Source: a virus. Taken from it: 64,000 nt of DNA. The notes under the pieces were generated by a model. That model worked only from the letters and a program-made list of their open reading frames with translations. It was not told where the DNA came from and made no database searches. Where the stretch lies: positions 1 through 64,000 of IMG/VR virus record IMGVR_UViG_3300036774_000066. One strand, 5' to 3'. The position numbers and the translations under genes are program-made. This document shows positions 1 through 7,749 of the stretch, piece by piece (the first letter of the stretch is position 1; every line of letters starts with the position of its first letter).

Positions 1-126
1 ATAAGCATTAAGTCTCGCAGAAACACTCTCAGATGTTGTTGAGGTATCAAAAACACTTAACAAATAAGCATTAAGTCTCGCAGAAACACTCTCAGATGTT
101 GTTGAGGTATCAAAAACACTTACTGC
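1..126 (-). repeat. 63-bp tandem repeat inside the virion protein gene
   Basis: The sequence at 1-63 recurs at 64-120 almost unchanged (period 63 bp, 21 codons). A diverged third copy lies at about 121-185. The repeats keep the reading frame and encode a VFDTSTTSESVSARL-type unit. More copies probably lie beyond the left edge. Confidence 0.85.
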
Positions 127-1200
127 ACCGAGGTCTTCTCTTACTGTCAAACTCTCAGAGATTGTTGAGGAATCAAAGATGGAAGCAGAGAGATCAGTTA
201 CAATAGTTCCAGTAAAATCTATCAATTCCCACGAGCAAGTAGATGTAGATGTGCCCGTGTTACGCGCAATAGTTATGGTAGTAGTATTGGTAACGTCACA
301 AGTACAGGCATTCCTCTGAAACCCATTCGTTGCGTAGCTCGTAGCCGCACATGTCCCATACGCACCAAGGATATGCACCATCGTATTAGCTACAGTTATC
401 GAGGTTACAGTCGATGTAGCCGATGCGTTAGTGCCTAATGAGAGGGATGCCCTTTGTACAGCTATTGAATCTGTAAATGATACAACGTACAGCTTATGAT
501 AATGATTTCCATTACCTGAGTCTGACGGATTAACGTATGTGACTACAGTGGCACTTGTTAAGGCCCATCTACCTAAATTTTCTGGTGCATGTGGGTCATC
601 ATTCGCGTAGAAGGAATCAAACAGTAAAGTATGATCTTGAGTGACACTCGTTATTGTTTGTGTACCGCCAAGAGAATTATTACCTATTGTGGGAGAATAC
701 AAAGCAGCAGTACAATTATCATATTGTACCACCTGCCACTCCACCACGTTGCTTGATGCAGCACTACTTACCAAGGCCAAATTCGTCGTAGTTGTGATTG
801 AGGCTTGTATTCCTACATAAGCAGCAAGCCATGAAGCATCCGCTGTAGAGAACGTAACTATAGGCCAGGAATTAGCCGTTGTGACTGCCGTGATAGTCAC
901 ATTGGTAGTAGCCGTGCTGTGAGTAACCGAACCCCTCTGTACAGTTACTCCAGAAGAGAACTCTACAACCTCCCACTCTACCGTGATTGCTGTAGTTGTG
1001 GTATTGCGAGTAAAAGTCAGTGTCGTGGTATTAGTGATAGTACCACGTACTGCACCGACCGCATCTGTAGCAGAGGCAGTATTCCAACTGAAACGCAGAA
1101 AGGCATTCGCAGTAGTAATAGCTGTAATAGTGGCAGTGTTGGAGGCATTGCCAACAGCTATCGTTAAGGTTCCTGATTGTAAGGCTTTAAGTGCAGCCAT
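1..1200 (-). CDS. repetitive virion protein, 3' end outside the window
   Basis: Open for 400 codons from ATG at 1200 to the window edge with no stop, so the C terminus is missing. The protein is Thr/Ser/Ala/Val rich and beta-prone. It repeats modules of about 75-90 residues that contain VEWEVVEF/VEWQVVQY-like strands, GVTVQRGSVT and TITAVTTANSW-like segments. The last 60 residues visible are 21-residue tandem repeats containing VFDTSTTSESVSARL. This looks like an appendage or fibre-like structural protein, consistent with its place at the end of the tail-related genes. The exact function is unknown. Confidence 0.75.
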   Translation of the reverse strand, partial: MAALKALQSGTLTIAVGNASNTATITAITTANAFLRFSWNTASATDAVGAVRGTITNTTTLTFTRNTTTTAITVEWEVVEFSSGVTVQRGSVTHSTATTNVTITAVTTANSWPIVTFSTADASWLAAYVGIQASITTTTNLALVSSAASSNVVEWQVVQYDNCTAALYSPTIGNNSLGGTQTITSVTQDHTLLFDSFYANDDPHAPENLGRWALTSATVVTYVNPSDSGNGNHYHKLYVVSFTDSIAVQRASLSLGTNASATSTVTSITVANTMVHILGAYGTCAATSYATNGFQRNACTCDVTNTTTITIARNTGTSTSTCSWELIDFTGTIVTDLSASIFDSSTISESLTVREDLGAVSVFDTSTTSESVSARLNAYLLSVFDTSTTSESVSARLNAY

Positions 1201-1203
1201 AAA

Positions 1204-1542
1204 TTAAGGCATATCTACCCATGACAGAAGAGTATACCGTACCTCATATTTGGAGTTCATATCCTTAATCCAAGAGTAGACATTGCCCTTAACTATCACG
1301 GTTTGTAAAGAAAACTCCGTTATGCTTTCAGACTGAGTAACGAAAGTAACCAAGGAACGATTAGAAAAACTTTCATTCACATCAAATACACCCAAGAGCG
1401 CATACCGAACTCCTGAGTTAGAACCTTGACGTGAGAGAATCCACACAGAGGGGAGAACATCAATAGTCTCGTTGGAGAAAACTACATCGGAAAGTCCTCT
1501 TTGTGTAGAATATGCTATGAAATACTTCTTTCTTCGTGCCAT
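1204..1542 (-). CDS. hypothetical protein, structural region
   Basis: A 112-residue protein beginning MARRKKYFIAYSTQRG. The ATG at 1542 is chosen because GGAGG lies 5 bases upstream. An earlier in-frame codon would overlap the neighbouring gene and lacks a comparable site. The protein is rich in beta-prone residues and ends in WVDMP. It sits 3 bases before the repetitive virion protein, so it is probably co-translated with it and may be an accessory of the same structure. No family is recognised. Confidence 0.7.
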   Translation of the reverse strand: MARRKKYFIAYSTQRGLSDVVFSNETIDVLPSVWILSRQGSNSGVRYALLGVFDVNESFSNRSLVTFVTQSESITEFSLQTVIVKGNVYSWIKDMNSKYEVRYTLLSWVDMP

Positions 1543-1555
1543 TGTGACCTCCGTT

Positions 1556-2278
1556 TTAGTAAGGGAGAAATCCATTGAACACTTGCTGCTCAATCACTTT
1601 GTATTGCATTCCATTGAGAACTACCCTGCTGTCTGCCGGGATAGTCCATTCCCCGCAATTATCCAGGCTATTGAATACCATAGGAATCGAACATACTCCG
1701 TTTACAATCGTGATAGTCAGCTTTGCACTTCTTCCAGGGAGACGAACATCAAGAGAGTCAGTAAAATTAGCTGTAATATCTATCGTTTTCTTGTCTGGAA
1801 GAAGGATATTGAAAGCAACAAGAATAGCAGGGGCAACAACAGACCAATTCACACTTGACTTGGAAGGAGTTGAATCAGAGGCTACTTGACATTGAACTAC
1901 GGAATTGTCCTTAAAAACAAGATCACCTTGAACGAAAGATTCTTTCGGATCACCTGTAGGAATCTTTACCTTGGCAATGTCCACTGAATTGAGTGTTACC
2001 TTAATGGCTTGTGTGGTTAATGTAACACTCAGCCAACCTTTTGCATCCTCAATACTAAAATCCAGAGCAACAATCTTATCCCCGTCCCACTTCAAAATAA
2101 ACTCATCTCCGTTATCTACTCGCACTTCTTCCTCTGCTGTCAACTGATAGATAATGTAATCCTCCGGCGCACCGCCATAATTGATGGCTACCGCCTTCAG
2201 AAATTCACTGTCCATCGTCTGATCGGTTGGAGGAATTACCACTACCTGATCTTTGATTCGGGCCACTAAGTTAAGCAT
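1556..2278 (-). CDS. hypothetical structural protein, paralogue of the next gene upstream
   Basis: A 240-residue protein beginning MLNLVARIKDQVVV. It aligns by eye with the protein at 2294-3094: both have a V-x-RI-x-DQVV start, then (Y/F)GG-x-P-x-DY-x-(I/V)Y, a DEF-x(3)-W-x(2)-(D/G) stretch and a LDF-x(2)-ED motif in the same order, and a late IPADS/IPNKY segment. The pair looks like a duplication of a virion protein gene. AGGACAGG precedes the ATG. The function is unknown; a tail or baseplate role is inferred only from position. Confidence 0.7.
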   Translation of the reverse strand: MLNLVARIKDQVVVIPPTDQTMDSEFLKAVAINYGGAPEDYIIYQLTAEEEVRVDNGDEFILKWDGDKIVALDFSIEDAKGWLSVTLTTQAIKVTLNSVDIAKVKIPTGDPKESFVQGDLVFKDNSVVQCQVASDSTPSKSSVNWSVVAPAILVAFNILLPDKKTIDITANFTDSLDVRLPGRSAKLTITIVNGVCSIPMVFNSLDNCGEWTIPADSRVVLNGMQYKVIEQQVFNGFLPY

Positions 2279-2293
2279 ACCCTGTCCTTTCGG

Positions 2294-3094
2294 TTAAAGG
2301 TCCATTAGTGCATTTATGTCAAGAACTTCCTCATCCGTTATCTTGATATGCTGGTCTTTGAATTTGTACTTGTTAGGAATATTCCAAACCCCATACTCCA
2401 AAGTTTTGAATCTCTTAGTAGCTATGCCATTTACAAAGGCGGTCTTGATGTACGCCTGCTTTTTGTCAGGATTTATGATAGGTATTTGCAGACTCTCGTT
2501 GAAAGTAGTATCAATGGCAGACAGTCCTGCTACCCATATAGATGCTGTTATGTCAACATAATCCACACCGTTAGCTGTCAAAGTATCGTTCACATTACCA
2601 TTCTCGTCCCGAGGCTCAAAGCGCATAATCCGGTAAGAATCTTCCGGTGTAAAGTCAAGTCCGGTTATCACCCCATTATTCCACACAGGGACAAACTCAT
2701 CCTCTGCCATTACTCTCTTTGCTTCGATACTATCATCAGAATTTACATACACAAAATAATCATTGGGAACTCCACCAAATCTGTTTGGGTTGGCTAAATC
2801 ATTTCTAAGATCGTCCGTTATCTTTGCATTGGCAGAAGTGCTATACGAGTTTACAAGATTAGATTCAAGTACAAGGGTACTCCCTTTCACTTCCTTTACA
2901 ATCCCATACTCCTTGTTATTATCATCAGATATTTCTATCTGTCTCCCCAGATTCCAATTACTCATGTCTTGAGTAAAAACTAATCTGTTCTGATTCGCTC
3001 CAGCATTGGAGTAAAGAAGTACAGAAAAAGGCTCATTTCGGAGTCCCTTCTCAAGCACAACCTGATCCGCAATTCTTCCGACTACATAAAACAT
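2294..3094 (-). CDS. hypothetical structural protein, paralogue of the next gene downstream
   Basis: A 266-residue protein starting MFYVVGRIADQVV. The ATG at 3094 has AAAGGAG 5 bases upstream; the longer ORF start seven codons earlier has no such site. It shares the RI-x-DQVV, GG-x-P-x-DY and LDF-x(2)-ED landmarks with the protein at 1556-2278, plus an insertion of about 60 residues (roughly 25-85) that the paralogue lacks. An intrinsic terminator lies just upstream, so this gene probably has its own promoter in the 3095-3185 interval or depends on read-through. Confidence 0.7.
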   Translation of the reverse strand: MFYVVGRIADQVVLEKGLRNEPFSVLLYSNAGANQNRLVFTQDMSNWNLGRQIEISDDNNKEYGIVKEVKGSTLVLESNLVNSYSTSANAKITDDLRNDLANPNRFGGVPNDYFVYVNSDDSIEAKRVMAEDEFVPVWNNGVITGLDFTPEDSYRIMRFEPRDENGNVNDTLTANGVDYVDITASIWVAGLSAIDTTFNESLQIPIINPDKKQAYIKTAFVNGIATKRFKTLEYGVWNIPNKYKFKDQHIKITDEEVLDINALMDL

Positions 3095-3111
3095 AAATTC
3101 TCCTTTGTAAA

Positions 3112-3147
3112 ACAAAAAGGGGAAAGGGAAGTCAATTCCCTCTCCCC
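3112..3147 (-). terminator. intrinsic terminator after the glycosyltransferase-like gene
   Basis: On the minus strand a 12-bp stem (GGGGAGAGGGAA with TTCCCTTTCCCC, one G-U pair) encloses a 5-base loop and is followed by TTTTTG. It lies about 40 bp past the glycosyltransferase stop. A second, 7-bp hairpin (TTCTCAG/CTGAGAA) sits at 3148-3170. Confidence 0.85.
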
Positions 3148-3185
3148 TTCTCAGGTATTTCTACTGAGAAGACAGAACCTCTACG

Positions 3186-3947
3186 TCAAGGATACTGTCT
3201 TCCAGTTTGTCGGCAAATATGCTTGCAAAATATAGATGTATCACATAAAACAGGCCACTCCTTTTTACCGATCTTTTTCCATCCGGTTTTCTCAAATACC
3301 TTATTCTCTAATAGTCTATCAAAAAAGTACAAATCCTGTGTCCCGTTCATTCTCGAATATCCACCACTCTCAGGGTCATAAAAGGTATGCTGCGGGGAAA
3401 CAAACACCCTTCGCAAAGAAGTTCCATCTGGTGCCTTGTAATCCTCCGTATGGTCCCACATATACTTCAAAATAGACGTATGTATCAACAAACATCCCAT
3501 TCCCGTACCATCACACCAAACTTTGTCACCGGGCTTGAAATCTGTAAAGGCCCCATTTCCCCTGCCCCTAAAAATCAAGGGAAGAGTAGGACTTGCTTTC
3601 AAGTAATAAAGACCTGAAACTATAGGAATCGTTTTCTTCTTCTGGTACTCCCAAAGTCTAACAAACAAGTCACCCGGAATCAATACATCATCCTCAATAG
3701 TAACCAACCACTCCACTCCCAATTCAAGTGCCTTCTTCACAATCAAGTTATACGCATCGTCAATCTGATACCCAACAGCGGTATACGATATGTCAAAACC
3801 CTGAGAAGACCAATTCATCGGGACAATCTGAGAAAATCTCGCGTGCGCCCACTCGTAGCGTATCCAACCTTCTGTTGGGGTTGATACCAGGGTATGCTGC
3901 TTAAATTGCCTTCTGCAAATTCCAATCAACTGACGCTCTTTAGGCAT
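3186..3947 (-). CDS. glycosyltransferase-like protein (GT-A fold, probable)
   Basis: A 253-residue protein. Residues 80-90 read WLVTIEDDVLI: a hydrophobic strand ending in an acidic EDD triad, where GT-A glycosyltransferases carry their DxD metal/nucleotide-sugar site. This is followed by a helix and GTGMGCLLIHTSIL at 147-160, typical of the second half of such folds. Known relatives transfer sugars from nucleotide sugars. In phages they modify DNA, virion proteins or host glycans; the acceptor here is unknown. Neighbours are a methyltransferase and structural genes, so virion decoration is possible. AAAGG precedes the ATG, inside the small zinc-binding gene upstream. Confidence 0.65.
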   Translation of the reverse strand: MPKERQLIGICRRQFKQHTLVSTPTEGWIRYEWAHARFSQIVPMNWSSQGFDISYTAVGYQIDDAYNLIVKKALELGVEWLVTIEDDVLIPGDLFVRLWEYQKKKTIPIVSGLYYLKASPTLPLIFRGRGNGAFTDFKPGDKVWCDGTGMGCLLIHTSILKYMWDHTEDYKAPDGTSLRRVFVSPQHTFYDPESGGYSRMNGTQDLYFFDRLLENKVFEKTGWKKIGKKEWPVLCDTSIFCKHICRQTGRQYP

Positions 3948-4093
3948 GACTCTAACCTTTCCATAGCAGGGATAGCCTTGATAATCTTCTCAATGTCCTT
4001 TTCCGTTACACAATCACTGCAAACAAATTTCCCTAAAGCAAGAGGACTGTTCTTGCTTATCGGCGAAGTCTTGCCACACCTAACACAACTCAC
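3926..4093 (-). CDS. small zinc-binding protein
   Basis: A 55-residue reading frame with GTG start that overlaps the methyltransferase stop (GTGA) and ends just inside the glycosyltransferase start. It has one CVRC and one CSDC pair about 24 residues apart, the layout of a treble-clef or zinc-ribbon mini-protein, followed by a charged helix. The ribosome binding site is weak, so it is probably translated by coupling. The function is unknown. Confidence 0.55.
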   Translation of the reverse strand: MSCVRCGKTSPISKNSPLALGKFVCSDCVTEKDIEKIIKAIPAMERLESCLKSVS

Positions 4094-4593
4094 TCTGCCA
4101 ACTTTCTAAAACAAACTTCCATGTTTGCTTGATACTGCCAAGACACTTCTCTATCAAGTTTCCACGGCTTCGGAGTATAAATTTCGTAGAGATTATGTCC
4201 CTTCACAAAGTAAAAGGGAGTAGCCTCATTCCAGGGGGAGCAATGGGTAGGGTCTTGGTAGTAACCAAACGATGTAGCGTAGGGGGTCGCTATCATCAGC
4301 AAGCCGTCAACTTCCATCACCCGCCATAACTCATTCATCATATCCAGTTGGAGCCACGGCTTAATATGCTCCACTACATGACTCATCATAATAACAGAAC
4401 AACAACCGTCAGGAATAGGCCACGGAAAGACCTCAATATCATGTACTACGTCAACACCTTCAACGTCCCTCTTATCAACACCAATAAACCCAACTTGCTT
4501 ATTACGACCACACCCAATATCTAACCGAATACCTTGCTTTTTTCTTAGATCATCCACCGACAACTTCTGCTGTTTTGATTTTGTCACAGACAT
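4090..4593 (-). CDS. SAM-dependent methyltransferase (class I, type 11-like)
   Basis: A 167-residue protein. LDIGCGR at 24-30 is motif I (SAM binding), VGVD/FIGVDKRD near 36-43 supplies the acidic residue of motif II, and SHVVEHI at 71-77 is the motif IV/post-IV pattern of Methyltransf_11 enzymes, followed by ELWRVM and DGLLMIATPY. The family methylates small molecules, sugars or proteins; nothing shows the substrate. It is short for the family. The start MSVTKSK at 4593 has AAGGAC upstream; an upstream in-frame ATG would give a longer overlap with the previous gene. It forms a row with the zinc protein and glycosyltransferase, which suggests joint modification of a glycan. Confidence 0.75.
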   Translation of the reverse strand: MSVTKSKQQKLSVDDLRKKQGIRLDIGCGRNKQVGFIGVDKRDVEGVDVVHDIEVFPWPIPDGCCSVIMMSHVVEHIKPWLQLDMMNELWRVMEVDGLLMIATPYATSFGYYQDPTHCSPWNEATPFYFVKGHNLYEIYTPKPWKLDREVSWQYQANMEVCFRKLAE

Positions 4594-4873
4594 GAATTGA
4601 TAGTCCTTGAGACGTGGAAAACGATTGTGGCATATCAGACCCGTCATCATCCTCACTATCAATACGTAAACCCTTGCCCAAACGGTAAGCCTTATTCATC
4701 ATATCAAGGAAAACTATAGTATCCTTCTCCTGCAAACAAAATTTCTTTCCAAAAGGTTTCCCTTGAAAAGTAAATTGCTTTATAGGAGAAAACGGACTTT
4801 GCAAAAAAGAAAACGGAGAAACTAAGTCTCCGTTTTCTTTTACAATCTTTTCGGAAGAAGAGCCAGTAGACAT
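4550..4873 (-). CDS. hypothetical protein
   Basis: A 107-residue protein that starts on the TAATG overlap with the preceding gene and runs about 40 bases into the methyltransferase gene in another frame. It is Ser/Phe/Lys rich (FSFLQSPFSPIKQF near 21-34) with an acidic DSEDDDGSD stretch around 72-80. No domain is recognised. It is probably expressed by coupling to the upstream gene. Confidence 0.55.
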   Translation of the reverse strand: MSTGSSSEKIVKENGDLVSPFSFLQSPFSPIKQFTFQGKPFGKKFCLQEKDTIVFLDMMNKAYRLGKGLRIDSEDDDGSDMPQSFSTSQGLSIHVCDKIKTAEVVGG

Positions 4874-5364
4874 TAAGAGAACCTTAACTGATACGTGGCA
4901 CTGACGGCTTGGTTACTGTTCCATGTACTCGTTGCAAACGTATTGCCCGCACACAGGGTCGCATTGCTCGTTGTCGCATTGAACAGGCCAAGGTTCTGCA
5001 CTGCGGGAGTACCACCGGGATGATCGCTGGAAGCCCACGAAGCGGTCATCTGAAGGGTCTTGGACGAGACAGTGGTATTGGTTGTTGCCTTGCGTGTACC
5101 TGTCTCACCGCTAAGCGTAGTGTCTGTAACAGCGGGAGCAGCACCCGTACCGATACCCATGTACCCAATTTGCTTACTTCCTGCCACCGCTCCAATGGAA
5201 GCACAGATGTAATCTTGGAATCCCAAGTTGACAATCGTATTCTGCTGCCAACCCGAATCCCCGACCACAACAGTCTTTCCATTCCTCACCTCTCCGAGTT
5301 TAACGCGGAAGAATCCGCGAACTTGAGTCTCGGAGACAACCGCGCTTTCTTTTGACTTTCTCAT
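4873..5364 (-). CDS. putative phage structural protein, beta-rich
   Basis: A 163-residue protein. After a charged N terminus it is Thr/Ser/Ala/Gly rich with alternating beta-strand pattern: YMGIGTGAAP near 68-77, then SGETGTRK and QNLGLFNATTS, a layout I associate with phage tail-fibre-associated proteins. The ATG at 5364 is preceded by GGGGAG; a GTG two codons earlier is also open. It lies between the duplicated-module protein and the glycan-modification genes. A virion role is inferred. Confidence 0.65.
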   Translation of the reverse strand: MRKSKESAVVSETQVRGFFRVKLGEVRNGKTVVVGDSGWQQNTIVNLGFQDYICASIGAVAGSKQIGYMGIGTGAAPAVTDTTLSGETGTRKATTNTTVSSKTLQMTASWASSDHPGGTPAVQNLGLFNATTSNATLCAGNTFATSTWNSNQAVSATYQLRFS

Positions 5365-5422
5365 ACGCACTCCCCAATTGTTTCAGGTTGTCCCTTGTTT
5401 ATGCTAATCTATACCAGACAGA

Positions 5423-6400
5423 TTATGCGTTTGCCGATACCACATTCAGTTCAAGTTCCGCACTGGCAGAAGCCGCCATCGCTGAAATTCTCACAGTATT
5501 AAAAAGTCTTCCGTTAATAGCAACATTTACTTCACCGCCGTTTGCCACAACAACAGAGGCAGCAGCAGGAATACCCGCATCATCACCGCCAACGTAATTG
5601 TCAAGACCTGAGATTGCAGTTGTAGTCAAAGTACCCGCAGAAACATCTGTCAACGCAGCGGAAGCAGCTTTTCCAATAACTCCCCATGCAACTCCAGTAA
5701 CTCCACCTGCCGCAGCAATTACCTGTGCAACAGTCGAAGTAGCTGCCTTGGAAATAGTAACATCATTCTTTGTCCAAACAATCGTCTCAGAACCCGCTGA
5801 AACGGTATTCTGCATAATAACCTTATACTCATTGTAAACCTTACCACCATACAAAGCAGTAACCGAAACCTTGTTTTTCTCCCCGTATGCCATAGAAGGA
5901 ACAAAGCCATTCTTGCTTTGCGCAATAGCAACAGTCACATTTCCCCCTGTAAAATGTCGGAACATAAACACAGGGTTAATAGGAAATCCACTTCCCCCCT
6001 CTTTTACCAAACTGAGATCAAGAGAAGAAGGAGCCGAACCAAGAATCGCACCGGGCATAAAACGGATTGCAGTCAATGGCATCGCTGCAACCGTTGTACT
6101 CCCCGCAGCAATCGCAGCCAAAGTTCCCCATGCAGTTCCCGTCACTCCACCAGCAGCCGCAAGCACCTGAGTAATCGTGGACACACCGCCCTGCACATTG
6201 ATTGTCAAACGATTAGGTGTCCATACAAGAGTCTCCGCACCCGCAGTAACGGTATTCAAAATCTCCACTCCAAAGTCATTCTGCATTTCCCCAACATCAA
6301 TCGCGGTAATGCTCATCTGATTTGCAGTAGGAATCTGACCATACACCTTAACACCAGTGAAAACGGGAGCCTGAAGAATCTTGCGAATAGCGGAAACCAT
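5423..6400 (-). CDS. putative virion protein with internal duplication
   Basis: A 325-residue protein with AGGAGGA before the ATG. Residues about 41-115 and 190-265 are duplicates: each has LNTV/QNTV-(T/S)AG-(A/S)ET-(L/I)VWT, then a Thr/Val strand region, then (L/I)AAAGGVTG-(T/V)AWG. It is Ala/Gly/Val/Thr rich with almost no cysteine, as in decoration, head-fibre or tail-surface proteins. The strong ribosome site and composition suggest an abundant structural protein. I see no match to a major capsid fold that I would defend. Confidence 0.65.
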   Translation of the reverse strand: MVSAIRKILQAPVFTGVKVYGQIPTANQMSITAIDVGEMQNDFGVEILNTVTAGAETLVWTPNRLTINVQGGVSTITQVLAAAGGVTGTAWGTLAAIAAGSTTVAAMPLTAIRFMPGAILGSAPSSLDLSLVKEGGSGFPINPVFMFRHFTGGNVTVAIAQSKNGFVPSMAYGEKNKVSVTALYGGKVYNEYKVIMQNTVSAGSETIVWTKNDVTISKAATSTVAQVIAAAGGVTGVAWGVIGKAASAALTDVSAGTLTTTAISGLDNYVGGDDAGIPAAASVVVANGGEVNVAINGRLFNTVRISAMAASASAELELNVVSANA

Positions 6401-6421
6401 AAGTTCCTCCTGTGAGTAATG

Positions 6422-6907
6422 TTATTTCAATTCTTTTGCGATATTAGAAACTATGAAAGGCAAAGTATACAAAGCATTGTCAAGATGCTTACAGACTGTT
6501 CCATCCAAATTCGGGTTTCTAATCTTCGGTAATCTCTTTTCTTTTCTGCCAACCACCGAATCAAGCTGTGTCATGATATATCGGTAGCCCCAATACAAAA
6601 ATGCAGGACAATTACATTCGACCTTCAAGTCACCATACACAGCCAACCGTACTCTATCAATCAACTTTAACTTACTATCAGGTATATCTAAAGCAACAGG
6701 TAAATCAATCAGCTTAATTCTTTGTTTCCACTTTAACCCTGTTCCGGGGTGCGTCTGGGACTCTGTGGAAAAAACCAAAACTCCATTTCTTTTATCGAAC
6801 TTTGTAAACTTAGTTCCCGAAGGAAGTCTCTTAGACTTTGCTCTTACCTTAGACTGAACTGCTCCACGTAAATCACTGTATGTAAACTCCAACAACGACC
6901 TGTGCAT
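6422..6907 (-). CDS. SWIM-like zinc-binding phage protein
   Basis: A 161-residue protein with a C-terminal half that has ECNCPAFLYWGYRY (about 97-110) and later CKHLDNAL (about 139-146): a C-x-C ... C-x-H zinc pattern as in SWIM domains, with the aromatic YWGYRY insertion. I recall this combination from conserved unknown proteins of large phages. GGAGGG is 6 bases before the ATG. The function is unknown; SWIM-type sites bind DNA or protein. Confidence 0.65.
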   Translation of the reverse strand: MHRSLLEFTYSDLRGAVQSKVRAKSKRLPSGTKFTKFDKRNGVLVFSTESQTHPGTGLKWKQRIKLIDLPVALDIPDSKLKLIDRVRLAVYGDLKVECNCPAFLYWGYRYIMTQLDSVVGRKEKRLPKIRNPNLDGTVCKHLDNALYTLPFIVSNIAKELK

Positions 6908-6952
6908 CCATCACCCTCCATTCAGTCTATCCTTTCAAACCTACTGCCTCCC

Positions 6953-7162
6953 CTATACCAAAACCAACACTGCCTTTGTAGGCTTTACATGCAACTCATC
7001 AATCAAATCACCCAATCTTTCTACCCCCAAAACATCAGGTATTGTCGGAATTACCACACCGTCAGGACACACATCAAACACCCACGCGGACGGACGGGAA
7101 CCACAGCCAAAATCCTCACAAACAATTGCCTTATGACTATTAACATATACTGTCTGTTTCAC
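6953..7162 (-). CDS. hypothetical small protein
   Basis: A 69-residue protein starting with GTG that shares a base with the upstream TAG. It contains CEDFGCG near 15-21 and an Asp/Val-rich middle. No family is recognised. Tight packing with neighbours on both sides supports it as a gene. Confidence 0.5.
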   Translation of the reverse strand: MKQTVYVNSHKAIVCEDFGCGSRPSAWVFDVCPDGVVIPTIPDVLGVERLGDLIDELHVKPTKAVLVLV

Positions 7163-7413
7163 TATTCCCTATCCTCCACAAGCCTAAAGTGCTTCTGTGT
7201 TGGGTGAAATCCTTCTTTATGAATCAACTTCAACATCCACTCAGAATTTCTAAACTCAATTTTATTGACAGGGTGACAAATACCATTAACTACAGTAAAC
7301 CAAATAGCCTTGTAATCATCCTCCAACCCGTGTATAAAAATATGAATAACCGCTGTCTCCGACTCCCATATTCTGAAGTAGTCGAGATGCTCCTTGGTAT
7401 ACACAGGATTCAT
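7162..7413 (-). CDS. hypothetical protein
   Basis: An 83-residue protein whose ATG overlaps the preceding TGA (ATGA). It is rich in aromatic residues and histidine (HIFIHGLEDD, KEGFHPTQKHF). No recognised domain. It belongs to a run of four overlapping small genes with the membrane protein upstream. Confidence 0.6.
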   Translation of the reverse strand: MNPVYTKEHLDYFRIWESETAVIHIFIHGLEDDYKAIWFTVVNGICHPVNKIEFRNSEWMLKLIHKEGFHPTQKHFRLVEDRE

Positions 7414-7739
7414 TTTCCATACTTTCCTGCTAATCTTTGCACATTAACATTCAAGGTCTTTATACTATTGTTAAGTGAATCAATCCCAACCTTATCTTTT
7501 TCGTACTGTATCCTTACAAAAGACACATCCTTACCAACACCCTCTAACTTATACTCTATAGCAGTTGTTCTACCTTGCACATTCCACGTAATAGTTACTG
7601 CCACTGTAAGAAGAACGGCCACAAATCCAATAAAGATTGCCATTCCCTTCTCATACGTTATGAACTGAGTCTTACAAATCTCCAACACGTCAGACTTACG
7701 ACGACAGGGATGATCTATGACAGAAATCTCTCCGTCCAT
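7410..7739 (-). CDS. small membrane protein with coiled coil
   Basis: A 109-residue protein. Residues about 33-52 (AIFIGFVAVLLTVAVTITW) form one transmembrane segment. The N-terminal part is basic; after the segment comes a heptad-like charged stretch to the end (KLEGVGKDVSF, SLNNSIKTLNVNVQRL). One TM helix plus a soluble coiled coil matches XhlA-like holin accessories or inner-membrane spanins, but no lysis gene is next to it, so this stays a suggestion. GAGG precedes the ATG. Confidence 0.6.
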   Translation of the reverse strand: MDGEISVIDHPCRRKSDVLEICKTQFITYEKGMAIFIGFVAVLLTVAVTITWNVQGRTTAIEYKLEGVGKDVSFVRIQYEKDKVGIDSLNNSIKTLNVNVQRLAGKYGK

Positions 7740-7749
7740 ACTACAAACC

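Noticed and set aside
919-1207. Plus-strand frames inside the repetitive virion gene
   Set aside because: They are shadows of the minus-strand gene. Throughout the window, plus-strand frames lie opposite better minus-strand genes and lack GGAG-type sites.
5423-6400. Major capsid protein candidate
   Set aside because: The strong ribosome site and composition fit an abundant protein, but the internal duplication and lack of capsid-fold landmarks do not, and it is far from the portal gene.
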